A stretch of 64,000 bases of DNA from contig NZ_WLZY01000001.1 of NCBI RefSeq assembly GCF_010122465.1, positions 806,001 through 870,000 of the forward strand. Direction: 5' to 3'. Shown here one piece after another: positions 26,651 to 37,155 of the stretch. The position numbers were made by a program, and so were the translations under genes. Origin of the DNA: Phytoactinopolyspora mesophila. GTDB taxonomy: Bacteria; Actinomycetota; Actinomycetes; Jiangellales; Jiangellaceae. The notes beneath the pieces are model-generated. The model did no database searches, was not told where the DNA came from, and saw only the letters and a program-made list of their open reading frames with translations. How positions within the stretch are numbered: the first letter of the stretch is position 1; each line of letters begins with the position of its first letter.

Positions 26651-26735
26651 GGTCGAGAGGCGCTGCAACGGGCTCACGGGCCCGCCACGCTCGACTCCTT
26701 GGACTCTGCCGTCAAGGGCGCCTTCCAACGGAAGG
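26651..26735 (+). ncRNA. Probable S-adenosylhomocysteine (SAH) riboswitch in the metH leader
   Basis: The stretch TCGAGAGGCGCTGCAACGGG followed by GCCACGCTCGAC resembles the SAH-riboswitch core as I remember it (GAGG-GCGYUGC ... CCAGGCUCG). GTCGAG (26652-26657) pairs with CTCGAC (26690-26695). An inner stem CGGGC/GCCCG (26669-26673 with 26680-26684) follows, and a hairpin CCTTCC/GGAAGG (26721-26735) lies just before the metH start, where it could mask ribosome binding. SAH riboswitches are known on metH and ahcY genes and turn expression on when SAH accumulates. The one-base spacing difference in the core keeps confidence moderate. Confidence 0.58.
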
Positions 26736-26748
26736 TGGCTAGTCACAT

Positions 26749-29700
26749 ATGGATACGCCCGCAGCTTCGGATAGCGAGAATCGCCTCCGGGAGCTCCTGG
26801 ATCAGCGCATCCTCGTGCTCGACGGCGCATGGGGAACCATGTTGCAGGGAGCCAAGCTCACCACCGCCGACTATCAGGGCGAGCACTTCACCAATCACAC
26901 ACACGACGTCACCGGCGACCCGGACCTGCTCAACCTGACCAAGCCGGACGTCGTCCTGGACGTGCACCGCCAGTATCTCGCCGCCGGGGCCGACATCACC
27001 ACCACCAACACGTTCACGGCCACGAGCATCGGCCAGGCCGACTACGGCCTCGAGTCGCACGTACACGAGATGAACGTGCGCGGCGCACAGCTCGCGCGCC
27101 AGGTTGCCGACGAGTTCGACGGACGGTTCGTCGCCGGCTCGCTCGGCCCGCTCAACGTCACACTGTCGCTGTCGCCCCGAGTCGAGGACCCCGCCTACCG
27201 GGCAGTGAACTTCGAACAGGTCAAGACCGCCTACGCCGAGCAGATCAAGGGACTCGACGAGGGCGGTGTCGACCTGCTCCTGATCGAGACCATCTTCGAC
27301 ACGCTCAACGCCAAGGCCGCCGTCATGGCCGCCCGCGAGGTCGCCCCACACCTGCCGCTGTGGATCTCGGTCACCATCGTCGACCTGAGTGGGCGCACGC
27401 TCTCCGGTCAGACCGTCGAGGCGTTCTGGCGCTCGATCGAGGGCGCCGAGCCGCTCGTCGTCGGCGTGAACTGCTCGCTCGGCGCGGAAGAAATGCGCCC
27501 GCACGTCGCCGAGCTGTCCAGGATCTCCAACAGCTACGTGTCGTCGCATCCGAACGCCGGGCTTCCCAACGCCTTCGGTGGCTACGACCAGACACCGGCG
27601 GAGACCGCCGCCCTACTCCGCGATTTCGCCGAGACAGGGCTGGTCAACATTGTCGGCGGCTGCTGCGGCACCGGCCCGGCCCACATCGAGCAGATCGCCG
27701 CTGCCGTGTCCGACGTTCCGGCACGCACGTTGCCGAACCCGCAGCCGGCCACTCGCTTCAGTGGCCTGGAGCCGTTCGAGATCGGTCCTGACACTGGATT
27801 CGTCATGATCGGTGAGCGCACCAACGTCACCGGGTCGGCGCGCTTCCGCAAGCTGATCGAGGCCGACGACTACCAGGCCGCCGTCGACGTCGCCCTCGAA
27901 CAGGTCCGCGGTGGGGCCAACCTGCTCGACGTCAACATGGACGCCGACCTGCTCGACAGCGAGCGGGCGATGACCACCTTCCTGAACCTGATCGCCACCG
28001 AGCCCGAGGTGGCGCGGATCCCGATCATGATCGACAGCTCCCGGTGGAGCGTGCTGAAAGCCGGGCTGACGTGTGTGCAGGGTAAGGGCATCGTCAACTC
28101 CATCAGCCTGAAGGAAGGCGAGGAACAGTTCCTCGAGCAGGCCAGGCACATTCGCGACCACGGCTGTGGCGTCGTAGTGATGGCCTTCGACGAGCAAGGC
28201 CAGGCTGAGACCACCGAACGCAAGGTGTCCATCTGTGCGCGGGCCTACGACCTGCTGACGCAGAAGGTCGGCTTCGCACCGGAAGACATCGTGTTCGACC
28301 CCAACGTGCTCGCCGTGGCCACCGGTATCGCTGAGCACAACGGCTACGCCAAAGCATTCATCGACGCCCTGCCCTTGATCAAGAAGCGCTGTCCGGGCGC
28401 ACGCACCAGCGGCGGTATCTCCAACCTGTCGTTCGCCTTCCGGGGCAACGACGTCGTCCGCGAGGCCATGCATTCGGCGTTCCTGTACCACGCGCTGCCG
28501 GCCGGCCTCGACATGGGCATCGTCAACGCAGGGCAGCTCACGGTCTACCAGAACATCCCGGCCGACCTGCTCGAACTCGTCGAAGACGTGCTGTTCGACC
28601 GGCGCGAGGACGCCACCGACCGGCTCGTCTCGTTCGCCGAGACGGTGAGCGGCTCCGCCACCGAACGCACCGTCGACCTGTCCTGGCGAGAAGCGCCGGT
28701 CGAAGAACGCCTGACGCACGCGCTGGTGCACGGCATCGTCGACTACGTCGAAGACGACACCGAAGAAGCCCGGCAACGTGCGTCGCGGCCGCTCGAGGTG
28801 ATCGAGGGCCCGCTGATGGACGGCATGAAGGTCGTCGGTGATCTCTTCGGCGCGGGCAAGATGTTCCTCCCCCAGGTGGTGAAGAGCGCCCGGGTGATGA
28901 AACGCGCCGTCGCCTACCTGGAGCCGTACATGGAGGCGGAGAAGGCGCAGGCGATCCTCGACGGCGTCGAGGGTGCCGACCGCGGTCACGGCAAGGTGGT
29001 GCTGGCGACCGTCAAGGGTGACGTGCACGATATCGGCAAGAACATCGTCGGTGTTGTCCTCGGGTGCAACAGCTACGAGGTCATCGATCTCGGGGTCATG
29101 GTGCCGGCCGCGGACATCCTCGACACCGCGATCTCCGAGGGCGCCGACGCCGTCGGCCTGTCGGGCCTGATCACGCCGTCGCTGGATGAGATGGTCACCG
29201 TAGCCGAGGAGATGCAGCGCCGCGGGATGAACCTGCCGTTGCTGGTCGGCGGCGCCACGACGTCACGTCAGCACACGGCTGTGCGGATCGCCCCCGCCTA
29301 CGACCAGACCACGGTCCACGTGCTCGACGCGTCGCGCGTCGTCGGGGTGGTCGCGGACCTGCTCGACGAGGGGCGGGCGCGGGAGCTAGACACCGCCAAC
29401 CGCGCGGATCAGGAGCGGCTGCGCGAACAGCACGCGTCCAAGCAGCGGGTTCCTGTCCTTCCGTTCGACAAAGCTCGCGCCAACCGCGAGAAGGTCGACT
29501 TCGGCGAACTGCCGGTGCCGGAGTTCACCGGTGTACGGATGATGCAGCCCGACATCGCCACGCTCAGGGAGCTGATCGACTGGCAGTTCCTCTTCCTCGC
29601 CTGGGAGCTGAAGGGCAAGTACCCGGCGATTCTCGACCAGCCGGTGGCCCGCGAACTGTTCGACGACGCCAACACGTTGCTGGATCAGATCATCGCCGAG

Positions 29701-30375
29701 AACTCGTTCCGCGCACAGGGAGCCTACGGCTTCTGGCCCGCGCACAGCGATGGTGACTCGATCATCCTCGGTGACGCCGGCGTGCAGTTCCCGATGCTGC
29801 GACAGCAGACGGAGAAGCCGATGGGGCGGCCCAACCGGAGCCTCGCCGACTACATCGCCCCGGACGGTGACCATCTCGGCGGCTTCGCCGTGGTGATTCA
29901 CGGAGCCGAGGACCTCGCCAAGAAGTATGAGGAAGCCAAGGACGACTACCGGGCGATCATGGTGAAGGCGCTGGCCGACCGGCTGGCCGAGGCGTTCGCC
30001 GAGTACATCCACCTGCGGGCGCGCCGCGATTGGTTCGAACCCGACGCCGAACCCGCCCTGGAGGACCTGCACGCCGAGCGCTTCCGCGGCATCCGCCCGG
30101 CCCTTGGGTACCCGGCCTGCCCGGACCACAGCCCGAAACAGGACCTTTTCGATCTGCTCGGCGCTGACCGGCTCGGCCTCGAGCTCACTGAGTCGTTCGC
30201 GATGAACCCGGCGGCCAGCGTCAGCGGGCTGATCTTCGCCCATCCCTCGGCGCGGTACTTCACCGTCGGACGCATCGAGCGGGACCAGATCGAGGATTAC
30301 GCGAAGCGCCGCGGCATGGACGTCGGCGAAGTGGAGCGGTGGCTGCGGCCCAACCTCGCCTACGAACCCAAGTGA
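26749..30375 (+). CDS. metH: Cobalamin-dependent methionine synthase
   Basis: A 1208-residue full-length MetH that transfers the methyl group of 5-methyltetrahydrofolate to homocysteine through methylcobalamin. The homocysteine domain (about 1-320) has the zinc ligands Cys242 (GVNCSLG) and Cys305/Cys306 (VGGCCGTG). The folate-binding domain follows ([12 protein letters not shown], then [12 protein letters not shown]). The cobalamin domain has DVHDIGKN with lower axial His760. The C-terminal AdoMet reactivation domain includes [10 protein letters not shown] and [12 protein letters not shown]. It is a single-gene unit ending in a strong hairpin. The leader appears to carry an SAH riboswitch, which fits its place in SAH recycling. 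Confidence 0.97.
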   Translation: MDTPAASDSENRLRELLDQRILVLDGAWGTMLQGAKLTTADYQGEHFTNHTHDVTGDPDLLNLTKPDVVLDVHRQYLAAGADITTTNTFTATSIGQADYGLESHVHEMNVRGAQLARQVADEFDGRFVAGSLGPLNVTLSLSPRVEDPAYRAVNFEQVKTAYAEQIKGLDEGGVDLLLIETIFDTLNAKAAVMAAREVAPHLPLWISVTIVDLSGRTLSGQTVEAFWRSIEGAEPLVVGVNCSLGAEEMRPHVAELSRISNSYVSSHPNAGLPNAFGGYDQTPAETAALLRDFAETGLVNIVGGCCGTGPAHIEQIAAAVSDVPARTLPNPQPATRFSGLEPFEIGPDTGFVMIGERTNVTGSARFRKLIEADDYQAAVDVALEQVRGGANLLDVNMDADLLDSERAMTTFLNLIATEPEVARIPIMIDSSRWSVLKAGLTCVQGKGIVNSISLKEGEEQFLEQARHIRDHGCGVVVMAFDEQGQAETTERKVSICARAYDLLTQKVGFAPEDIVFDPNVLAVATGIAEHNGYAKAFIDALPLIKKRCPGARTSGGISNLSFAFRGNDVVREAMHSAFLYHALPAGLDMGIVNAGQLTVYQNIPADLLELVEDVLFDRREDATDRLVSFAETVSGSATERTVDLSWREAPVEERLTHALVHGIVDYVEDDTEEARQRASRPLEVIEGPLMDGMKVVGDLFGAGKMFLPQVVKSARVMKRAVAYLEPYMEAEKAQAILDGVEGADRGHGKVVLATVKGDVHDIGKNIVGVVLGCNSYEVIDLGVMVPAADILDTAISEGADAVGLSGLITPSLDEMVTVAEEMQRRGMNLPLLVGGATTSRQHTAVRIAPAYDQTTVHVLDASRVVGVVADLLDEGRARELDTANRADQERLREQHASKQRVPVLPFDKARANREKVDFGELPVPEFTGVRMMQPDIATLRELIDWQFLFLAWELKGKYPAILDQPVARELFDDANTLLDQIIAENSFRAQGAYGFWPAHSDGDSIILGDAGVQFPMLRQQTEKPMGRPNRSLADYIAPDGDHLGGFAVVIHGAEDLAKKYEEAKDDYRAIMVKALADRLAEAFAEYIHLRARRDWFEPDAEPALEDLHAERFRGIRPALGYPACPDHSPKQDLFDLLGADRLGLELTESFAMNPAASVSGLIFAHPSARYFTVGRIERDQIEDYAKRRGMDVGEVERWLRPNLAYEPK

Positions 30376-30407
30376 TCCGGCCTCAGATCACCATCCGGAT
30401 CAGTTGA

Positions 30408-30448
30408 TGATCACCGAGCAGGGAAGCTGGCGTCCTGCTCGGTGATCA
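30408..30448. terminator. Bidirectional terminator-like hairpin after metH
   Basis: TGATCACCGAGCAGG (30408-30422) pairs perfectly with 30434-30448 around an 11-base loop. It lies 33 bases after the metH stop and includes the stop codon of the convergent membrane-protein gene, so it can serve both strands. Confidence 0.8.
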
Positions 30449-31786
30449 CGTTTCTGGCTGTCCCTCCGTGTGGGCGGACCAGATCGACTCGTCTTCGGCG
30501 TGCAGTTCCGCATGCTCGGCTACCGGTTCGGACAGCGGCGATTCGCCGTGCTCCTCGGACTCGTCGTCGTCCTCGCGGACCTCACCCTGCTCCCCGGCGT
30601 ATGAGTCGAGTTCTTGATTGACCGAATTCGGTACCGTCAGCGCCACAATGACGACGACGGCGAAGACGAACCAGGTGCAGATGATCGTCGCGGTGTCGAC
30701 GGTGATGACGGCCGCCCGCGAGATGCCCAGCACAGCCATCGTGAGGAACGCGACGCCGATCAGTGCGACGGCCGCTCCCATCGCCCGTGCCTGCCCCTCC
30801 CGGGCGTCGCGCACCAAAGAGTTCCGGCCGTACGTGGCGACGACCAGCGCGACCAGCGACAACACCAGCACGGTGATGTACTGACCACGAGCATCCACAT
30901 GGTCGACCAGCCGGAACCCGGCGAGCAAGATCGACAGCACCGCCACCAGTGTCGCGGTCTGGAAGAGCCGGCCGGACAGGTTGATCCAGCGAGCGGCGCC
31001 TGACGGGGGCGGAGCCACGGCCGCGATCCCGGCAGCGGCCGCCGCTGCGCCGATCGCCGGCCAGAACATGAACTGCGGGCCGGCTTCCCGCGGAGACCAG
31101 ACCTCGGCCATGGTTTCTGCCGCGCCTTGCGCCCAGAGCACGCTGAGCAGACCCACCAGGCCAAGCACCAACGTCACATCACGCCAGACACCGTCGCCCT
31201 GAGCCAAGCCGTGCACCGCGATCAACGGCACTCCGGCGAAAAAGGCGGTCGCCAGGATGAGCACCACGACCGTGCTCCAACCGACGTCTCCCCCGGACTC
31301 GATCAAGAACACCACTATGCTCAGCGTTCCCAGCAACACACCCAGAGCGGCGATGCCGACGACGATGCCGCGCCACAAGCGGCCGTCGTTCAGCCCGTCG
31401 CGCTGTTCCCAAGCACGACCCTGCGCCGCAAGGAGCACCCCGACCAGTCCGATGGTCACGGCCACGCCGACCCCGCGGCCGCCGCCGGCTTCCCCGGTCG
31501 CATCGGCGCCGACGTAGCCGAATACCAGCATGATCACGACGAAGGCCAGATACGGTGTGTTCGCCAGCAACCGGAGCACCTGTAGCTGGCGTGGCCTCGT
31601 CGATCGGGGCAACACCGAAGCCGCCTTGAGGTACGGCAGTGCCAGGGAGATGATCGAGAGCATCGTGACCGGGATGAGGATGTCGTAACCCACGCCATGA
31701 TGCGCGAGGTCGTCAGCCATTCCCAGCGGAATCAGCAGGAAGAGCACGGCCAACGCATCACGTAGGTAGTCACCGACGGGAATCAT
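30446..31786 (-). CDS. Polytopic membrane protein of unknown function
   Basis: A 446-residue protein with roughly ten to twelve hydrophobic segments and short loops over residues 10-390. A very acidic, soluble C-terminal tail of about 50 residues follows (EVREDDDESEEHGESP and on). I see no enzyme or transporter motif. Several paired segments of similar spacing (GVLLGTLSIVVFLIESGGD, VVVLILATAFFAG) give an actinobacterial 'integral membrane protein' look. Its last codon is inside the terminator hairpin shared with metH. Confidence 0.6.
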   Translation of the reverse strand: MIPVGDYLRDALAVLFLLIPLGMADDLAHHGVGYDILIPVTMLSIISLALPYLKAASVLPRSTRPRQLQVLRLLANTPYLAFVVIMLVFGYVGADATGEAGGGRGVGVAVTIGLVGVLLAAQGRAWEQRDGLNDGRLWRGIVVGIAALGVLLGTLSIVVFLIESGGDVGWSTVVVLILATAFFAGVPLIAVHGLAQGDGVWRDVTLVLGLVGLLSVLWAQGAAETMAEVWSPREAGPQFMFWPAIGAAAAAAGIAAVAPPPSGAARWINLSGRLFQTATLVAVLSILLAGFRLVDHVDARGQYITVLVLSLVALVVATYGRNSLVRDAREGQARAMGAAVALIGVAFLTMAVLGISRAAVITVDTATIICTWFVFAVVVIVALTVPNSVNQELDSYAGEQGEVREDDDESEEHGESPLSEPVAEHAELHAEDESIWSAHTEGQPET

Positions 31787-31863
31787 CCGTTGCGCCTCCT
31801 ATGTGCTGCGCTCAACCGCCTCCTGCACCTGTGGCCACACGCACTGATCAGTACCCAAGATCG

Positions 31864-32649
31864 CTATCGGTATGCCGGCGCGTCAGCGAGCGGGTCGGCC
31901 GAGCGATATTGCTCGACGGCCTGCCGGACTTCTTCCTCCAGCAGATCATGGTTGAGCGCGATCGCCGCGGCGGATCCGTTTCCGGCCGCGGTGATCACCT
32001 GCGCTCGGGGGTCGACGACGTTGCCGACGGCCCACACGCCGGGAACGCTCGTTCGCCCGGTGGCGTCGATGGTCACCCACCCACGGTCGTCCCTGTCGCA
32101 GCCGACACCGGTGAGGAGGCCGTCGTTGGGCACCATCCGAGGGAACACGAACACGGCAGAGCGAGGCACCACCTGCCCGCCGGCTAGTTCCACCCCACAC
32201 AGCTGGTCGTCCTCGGTCACCAAGCGACTGATCTCTCCGTCGACGATCTGAACACCGCGTGCGGTGATCCGCTCCCGGTCGTCGTCGCTCAGGTCGAGCG
32301 TGTGCGGCATGAATACGACGTTCTCCGACCACTGCCGGAGCAGCAGCGCATGGTGCACGGCAGCCGGGTGGGTACCGAGCACGCCGAGGGGTTCGTCCTT
32401 GACCTCGTACCCGTGGCAGTAGGGGCAGTGCAGCACGTCACGTGCCCACCGCTCCCGCAGTCCGGGAATGTCGGGTAGCTCGTCGCGCAGGCCGGTAGCC
32501 ACCACGACGTCGTATCCCATACGCGCGGCCTCGCCATTTCCCGGCCCGCCCGGTTGACCGATCATCTTGTTCATCGCCTCGTTCATGGCGCTCACGTCCG
32601 CTGAAGATGGTGCGCGCGCCGCCGCCATGGCGGCAACTCCTGTTGCCAT
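31864..32649 (-). pseudogene. 5'-truncated thioredoxin-reductase-like flavoprotein
   Basis: From about 32520 the frame reads GYDVVVATGLRDELPDIPGL, RDVLHCPYCHGYEV (a CxxC pair) and, at the end, GVWAVGNVVDPRAQVITAAGNGS, all characteristic of the NAD(P)/FAD oxidoreductases related to thioredoxin reductase. The whole N-terminal FAD-binding part (about 100 residues with the GxGxxG and the following strand) is absent. The residues before GYDVV are unrelated Ala/Met-rich sequence. Without the FAD site it cannot work as an oxidoreductase, so I call it a deletion remnant. Confidence 0.75.
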
Positions 32650-32739
32650 TTCCGGGAATCCGAGGGAAACGGCGAGCGAGTGATCACCAGCGCCCGGACC
32701 TCGCCGCGCGTCGCCTCATCAGGCGCTACCACCGGAAGA

Positions 32740-33618
32740 TCAACGGGCCAGGAGGTCCCGCAGCGCCTTGACGACATCGGCGGGGGCTTCTTCGGCCATG
32801 AAGTGACCGCTGGTGACGGTGGCATGGTGCAGGTCAGGCGCCCACGCCCCCCACAGCGCCGCCGCGTCGAATCCCAGCGCCGCACCCCAGTCCTGCTGGA
32901 GGACCCCCACCGGCATCGCGAGGCGGTTCCCGGCCGCACGGTCGGCCTCGTCGTGCTCGACGTCGACACCGGCAGAGGCGCGGTAGTCCGCCACGATCGA
33001 GGTCACGGCGTCGCGAGAGGCGTCAAGATAGGCGGCCCGGATCTCAGCGGGGATCGCCTCGGGATCGTTGGTCCAGACATCGAGGAAGTGCCCGAAGAAG
33101 GCGTCGGCGCTGGCCCCGATCATCTGCTCGGCCAGCCCGGGCGGCTGGGCCATCAGGTAGAGGTGGAAGCCGACCGCGCCGTTGGTGCCGTGCAACACGT
33201 CCCACATGTCCAGAGTCGGCAGCACGTCCAGACAGGCCAGATGAGTGATCGTCTCGGGATGGTCGAGCCCGGCCCGGAAAGCGACCAGCGCGCCGCGGTC
33301 ATGCCCGGCCAGCGCGAACTTCTCGTGCCCCAATGCGCCGGCCAGCGCGACGACGTCGGCGGCCATGGTGCGTTTGGCATACGTGCCGCTTTCAGACTCT
33401 GCGGGTTTGTCGCTGGCGCCATAACCTCGCAGATCGGGGCAGATGACGGTGTGGTCGGCCGCCAGGTCCGCGGCGACATGCCGCCACATCAGGTGGGTCT
33501 GCGGGAAGCCGTGAAGCAGCACGATCGGCGGGCCCGAGCCTCCGACCGCCACGTTGAGGGAGACGTCGTCGGCCACGGGAACACGCTGATAGGTGAATCC
33601 GGCGATAACAGGAGACAT
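32740..33618 (-). CDS. Alpha/beta hydrolase, haloacetate dehalogenase-like
   Basis: A 292-residue alpha/beta hydrolase. It has LLHGFPQTHLMWRHVAADL (oxyanion region), PDLRGYGASDKP, the nucleophile elbow AGHDRGALVAFR with Asp in place of Ser, and the terminal His in SGHFMAEEAP. The Asp nucleophile, together with LDVLPTLDMWD and VADYRAS, places it near fluoroacetate dehalogenases, as I recall them, or epoxide hydrolases. ATG 33618 follows GGAG-rich sequence. It diverges from the BTAD regulator at 33740, a likely controller. Confidence 0.8.
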   Translation of the reverse strand: MSPVIAGFTYQRVPVADDVSLNVAVGGSGPPIVLLHGFPQTHLMWRHVAADLAADHTVICPDLRGYGASDKPAESESGTYAKRTMAADVVALAGALGHEKFALAGHDRGALVAFRAGLDHPETITHLACLDVLPTLDMWDVLHGTNGAVGFHLYLMAQPPGLAEQMIGASADAFFGHFLDVWTNDPEAIPAEIRAAYLDASRDAVTSIVADYRASAGVDVEHDEADRAAGNRLAMPVGVLQQDWGAALGFDAAALWGAWAPDLHHATVTSGHFMAEEAPADVVKALRDLLAR

Positions 33619-33739
33619 GGTCGGCTCATTTCTTGGTAGTCGGATGGCGGACTGCTTCCATGCTGGCCGCACCGGATGAGCATCGAATGAGCGTGCTACG
33701 TTGACCAGGAGCGATACCCCGAAAGGGTGGTCTTCGAAA

Positions 33740-35713
33740 GTGCACGTCGAGTTCGGAGTCCTGGGGCCGGTGGCGGCCTGGGACGCTGCCGGAGCCCCCG
33801 TCGCGCTGAAAGGTCCACGCCATCGCGCGGTGCTGGCCCGGCTGATCGTGGCCCGACGGCGCGTCGTACCGGTCAGCCTCCTCGTGGACGACCTCTGGAC
33901 CCATCCGCCGCACGACGCTGTCGGCACGCTACGCACGTTCGTGGCCGCCTTGCGCCGTGCGCTCGAGCCAGAACGCCTTCCCCGCACGCCGCCTCGGCTG
34001 CTGGTCACCGAAGGTGCTGGCTATGCGCTGCGCGCCGAGACCAGCTCGGTGGACGCGTGGCGCTTCGAGCAGGCGACGACGGATGCCAACACCCTGACTC
34101 CGGACGCGGCGATCACCCGGCTGGACGAGGCGCTGGCCTCGTGGCGCGGCCCGGCATATACCGAGTTCGCTGATGCGCCGTGGGCCCGGCCGGAACGCTC
34201 TCGCCTCGGTGAGCTCCGTCTTTACGCCGTGGAGCGCCGCGCGGAGGCCATGCTCGCGGTTGGCCGGGCAGCAGCGGCGGTTCCGGACCTCGACGCCCAT
34301 GTGGCCGAGCATCCGTGGCGCGAGGACGCGTGGCGGCTGCTGGCTCTGGCGCTGTATCGCACCGGGCGTCAGGGCGATGCGCTGGCCGTGTTGCGCCGGG
34401 CGCGGTCCCTGCTGGTGGAGCAGCTCGGCATTGATCCCAGCCCGCAACTGCGGCGCCTGGAGCAGGACGTCCTGGGTCAGGCTGACCACCTGAACCACCA
34501 CGCCCCGATCGCCGCGGCAGAGCGGGTGTGGTCGGAGGCCGCAGCCGCCTACGACCGTACGGTGGCCTCCGGCGCCCGTGCCCGGCTGGAGTCGACCGTC
34601 GGCTTGCTGCGCAACCTCGCCGTCACCGGGGGCGGCGGTCTCCAAGCAGCCCGCGAACACCGTGCCGCGGCGATCACGGCAGCCGAAGAGCTGGGCGACG
34701 CCGAACTGACAGCGCGGGTCATCGGTGCCTACGACGTACCGGCAATCTGGACCCGCCCCGACGACCCAGAACAGGCGGCACGTGTGGTGGCGGCAGCTGA
34801 ACGCGCCTTGGGCGGACTTCCGCCGGATTCCCACGAGGCGACCCGCGCCCGCCTGCTGGCCACGGTCGCACTCGAGTCCCGCGGTACCTGTTCCGTCCAG
34901 GCGTTACACGCCGCTCAGCAGGCCGAGGAGATCGCACGACGTCTCGACGACCCCGCGCTGCTCGCCTTCGCGCTCAACGGCGTTTTCATGCAGTCCTTCC
35001 AGCGAGCCGGCCTGGCCCCGCGCCGGGACGAGATCGGCGCCGAGCTGATCCGCCTCTCCGCCCGGCACGGCCTGACGACCTCCGAAGTACTCGGCCACCT
35101 CATCCGGATCCAGGCCCTCAGCGCGCTGGCGGACTTCCACCGGGCCGACGAGCACGCCGCTGCCGCGGACCACCTCGCAGAGCGCTACGAGCTGCCGCTG
35201 GTGGGAGTGTTCACGCAGTGGTACCGGGCGCTGCGCCACTCCGCGGGAGGACGCGCCGGACTGGATGAAACGGAGACGGCCTACCGCGAGGCCGCGGGGC
35301 GGCTCGAGGGTTCCGGTATGCCCGGGCTCGAACGCGGCATCCTCCCCCTCGCTCTGCTGTGCCTGCGCGTACAGCATGACTTGCCCGCACCCATCGACGA
35401 CGACCTCGACTGGGGGCCGTACCATCCATGGGCCCGGCCGCTGGTGCTGCTGGCCAAGGACCGCTCAGCCGATGCCGCGGACGCACTGCGCAAGGCTCCG
35501 GATCCGCCCCGCGATCTGTTGTTCGAGGCCATGTGGTGTCTTGCCGGGCGAGCCGCCGTCGTTCTCGGCAATACCGAGGTGATGGAGCGTGCGTACCACG
35601 AGCTCTCCCCCGCCGCGGCGGAGCTGGCCGGCGCGGGCAGCGGGCTGGTCACCCTCGGGCCGGTGTCGAGCTACCTCGCCGAGATCCGGACCCGCGCCAA
35701 AGAGCTCCGGTGA
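33740..35713 (+). CDS. SARP/AfsR-like transcriptional regulator (winged helix + BTAD + TPR-like)
   Basis: A 657-residue regulator. The N-terminus is an OmpR-like winged helix (VEFGVLGPVAAWDAAGAPV...VSLLVDDLWTHPPHDAVGTLRTFVAALRRAL). A bacterial transcriptional activation domain follows (DAWRFEQATTDA, HPWREDAWRLLALALYRTGRQGDALAVL). The remaining 400 residues form helical repeats. There is no Walker motif, so unlike full AfsR it is not an ATPase. GTG 33740 begins at the conserved HVEFGVLG. The 121-bp gap to the divergent dehalogenase-like gene suggests that it controls that promoter. It ends 11 bases from the convergent regulator-hydrolase gene. Confidence 0.82.
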   Translation: MHVEFGVLGPVAAWDAAGAPVALKGPRHRAVLARLIVARRRVVPVSLLVDDLWTHPPHDAVGTLRTFVAALRRALEPERLPRTPPRLLVTEGAGYALRAETSSVDAWRFEQATTDANTLTPDAAITRLDEALASWRGPAYTEFADAPWARPERSRLGELRLYAVERRAEAMLAVGRAAAAVPDLDAHVAEHPWREDAWRLLALALYRTGRQGDALAVLRRARSLLVEQLGIDPSPQLRRLEQDVLGQADHLNHHAPIAAAERVWSEAAAAYDRTVASGARARLESTVGLLRNLAVTGGGGLQAAREHRAAAITAAEELGDAELTARVIGAYDVPAIWTRPDDPEQAARVVAAAERALGGLPPDSHEATRARLLATVALESRGTCSVQALHAAQQAEEIARRLDDPALLAFALNGVFMQSFQRAGLAPRRDEIGAELIRLSARHGLTTSEVLGHLIRIQALSALADFHRADEHAAAADHLAERYELPLVGVFTQWYRALRHSAGGRAGLDETETAYREAAGRLEGSGMPGLERGILPLALLCLRVQHDLPAPIDDDLDWGPYHPWARPLVLLAKDRSADAADALRKAPDPPRDLLFEAMWCLAGRAAVVLGNTEVMERAYHELSPAAAELAGAGSGLVTLGPVSSYLAEIRTRAKELR

Positions 35714-35724
35714 TGCTCCCTTGG

Positions 35725-36912
35725 TTATGCCGCCGGACGGGTCGGGAGGAACTCGTCAATCTCCTCGAGGAATCGCCGCCACGCCGGGTCTCGTTCGGGG
35801 AGGAGATGGTTGGCGCTGTCCAGCGACACCAGCCGGCTGCCCGGGATGAGCCCGGCGAGCAGCCGCGACTGTTCGAACATGTCGTCCGGTTCCCTGCGCG
35901 AGCACAGGATGAGGGTCGGCACGCCAACCTGCGGCGCCATTTCGCTGACGTCGATATCGGCGAACTCGTCGAGGAAATGCCACGCATTCTCTGGCGATGT
36001 CGAGCGCCGCTGCAACTCGTCGAAGTCGCGCCATTCCTCCTGAGTCCCCTCCGGCAGGAAACGCGCGGCGAAGATCTGCCGGTAGCTCGGATCCGGCCGG
36101 CCCCAGGCGAGCCGGACAAGACTGATGCGGGTCTCCACCAGCTCGCGTTCCTCAATGGTCCGGGCGCGCTTACGGCGGCCCTGCGCGAACGCGCCGAGCA
36201 GGACGAGATGGCTGACCCGCTCCGGGTGGCGCACGGCGTAGGCGATGGCGACCGGCCCGCCCTGTGAAATACCGAGCAAAGAGAAGGTCTCGAGCCCGAC
36301 GGCGTCGACCACGGCTTCGAGGTCGTCAACCCACGCGTCGAAGGAGAAGCGTGAGACATCCCAGTCCGAAAGGCCGCAGCCGCGCTCGTCGTACCGGACC
36401 AGCTGAAAACGGCGAGACAGCTCGACGTTCCAGTGCCGCCACACCGGGCTGTGCCAGTCGTAGTCGAGATGGCTGAGCCAGTTGGCCGCCTTGACCAACG
36501 GTGGACCGTCGCCGGTCGTGGCGTACGCGAGCTGGACGCCGTCCGGCCCCAGACAAAAACGGATCTGCTGCGCGGGCGGTCCGGTGTCATGGGTGGCTGA
36601 GGCCCGCTCCTCGACGGGCGCCACGAACTGATAGCCGCGACCGTGCACGGTGCGGATGACACGTTGTGCGCTGCCGTCGTCGCCGGTGGCATGTCGCGCT
36701 GCTTTGATCCGGCTGGTGAGAGCGGACCCGCTGACGAATCGATCACCCCAGACGGAGTCCAGGATCTCCTCCTTGGACACCACCCGCGCCCGCTCGCGAA
36801 TGAGGAAGGCCAGCAGGCTGAACACCTGTGGCTCGATGGGTTGCACGGAGCCCGAAAACCGGAGCTCATATCGATCGACGTCGAGCTGACAGTCGGCAAA
36901 GGCGTAAATCAT
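35725..36912 (-). CDS. Winged-helix DNA-binding domain fused to alpha/beta hydrolase
   Basis: A 395-residue fusion. Residues 1-100 form an OmpR/CadC-type winged helix (EPQVFSLLAFLIRERARVVSKEEILDSVWG, then RIKAARHATGD and VHGRGYQFVAPV). Residues 120-395 form a hydrolase with LVRYDERGCGLSDWDV, the nucleophile elbow LLGISQGGPVA and the His in SANHLLPERDP. The Ser-Asp-His set looks complete. The architecture suggests a regulator that binds, or hydrolyses, its small-molecule effector. No membrane segment is present, unlike CadC. It diverges from the azlCD region. Confidence 0.83.
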   Translation of the reverse strand: MIYAFADCQLDVDRYELRFSGSVQPIEPQVFSLLAFLIRERARVVSKEEILDSVWGDRFVSGSALTSRIKAARHATGDDGSAQRVIRTVHGRGYQFVAPVEERASATHDTGPPAQQIRFCLGPDGVQLAYATTGDGPPLVKAANWLSHLDYDWHSPVWRHWNVELSRRFQLVRYDERGCGLSDWDVSRFSFDAWVDDLEAVVDAVGLETFSLLGISQGGPVAIAYAVRHPERVSHLVLLGAFAQGRRKRARTIEERELVETRISLVRLAWGRPDPSYRQIFAARFLPEGTQEEWRDFDELQRRSTSPENAWHFLDEFADIDVSEMAPQVGVPTLILCSRREPDDMFEQSRLLAGLIPGSRLVSLDSANHLLPERDPAWRRFLEEIDEFLPTRPAA

Positions 36913-37155
36913 TCGAATCTTCGCCCCCTCGGCCCACGCCCGGCCCTTTCGGCCAACGGCTGATCGGTCCGGCCGGTTGGAAATCTCTGTAGGGAGGCTA
37001 CGCCGTTCTCCACCTCATCTCCACATTTCCTCCAAGTCTGTGGCCTGCGACGACGGCAGAGTCATAGCTACGGCCCGGGCACTCGGGCCGGTGGGAAGGT
37101 CCCGGGAAGGCAACCCGGGCATCGTCTCGGCAACAGTCCAACACACGGGGGAAAC

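Larger units (their letters stand above)
26134..26748. other. 615-bp divergent regulatory intergenic region
   Basis: A long non-coding stretch between the importer operon (minus) and metH (plus). From left to right it holds an operator-like 12-mer (26241-26252), about 230 bases where I see nothing specific, a palindromic repeat element (26492-26587) and the metH leader RNA (26651-26735). The short open frames here look non-coding. Confidence 0.7.

Noticed and set aside
26743-27549. A minus-strand frame opposite the start of metH, and the longer 27613-29028 one
   Set aside because: Antisense shadows of the MetH coding sequence; no motif and no ribosome site.
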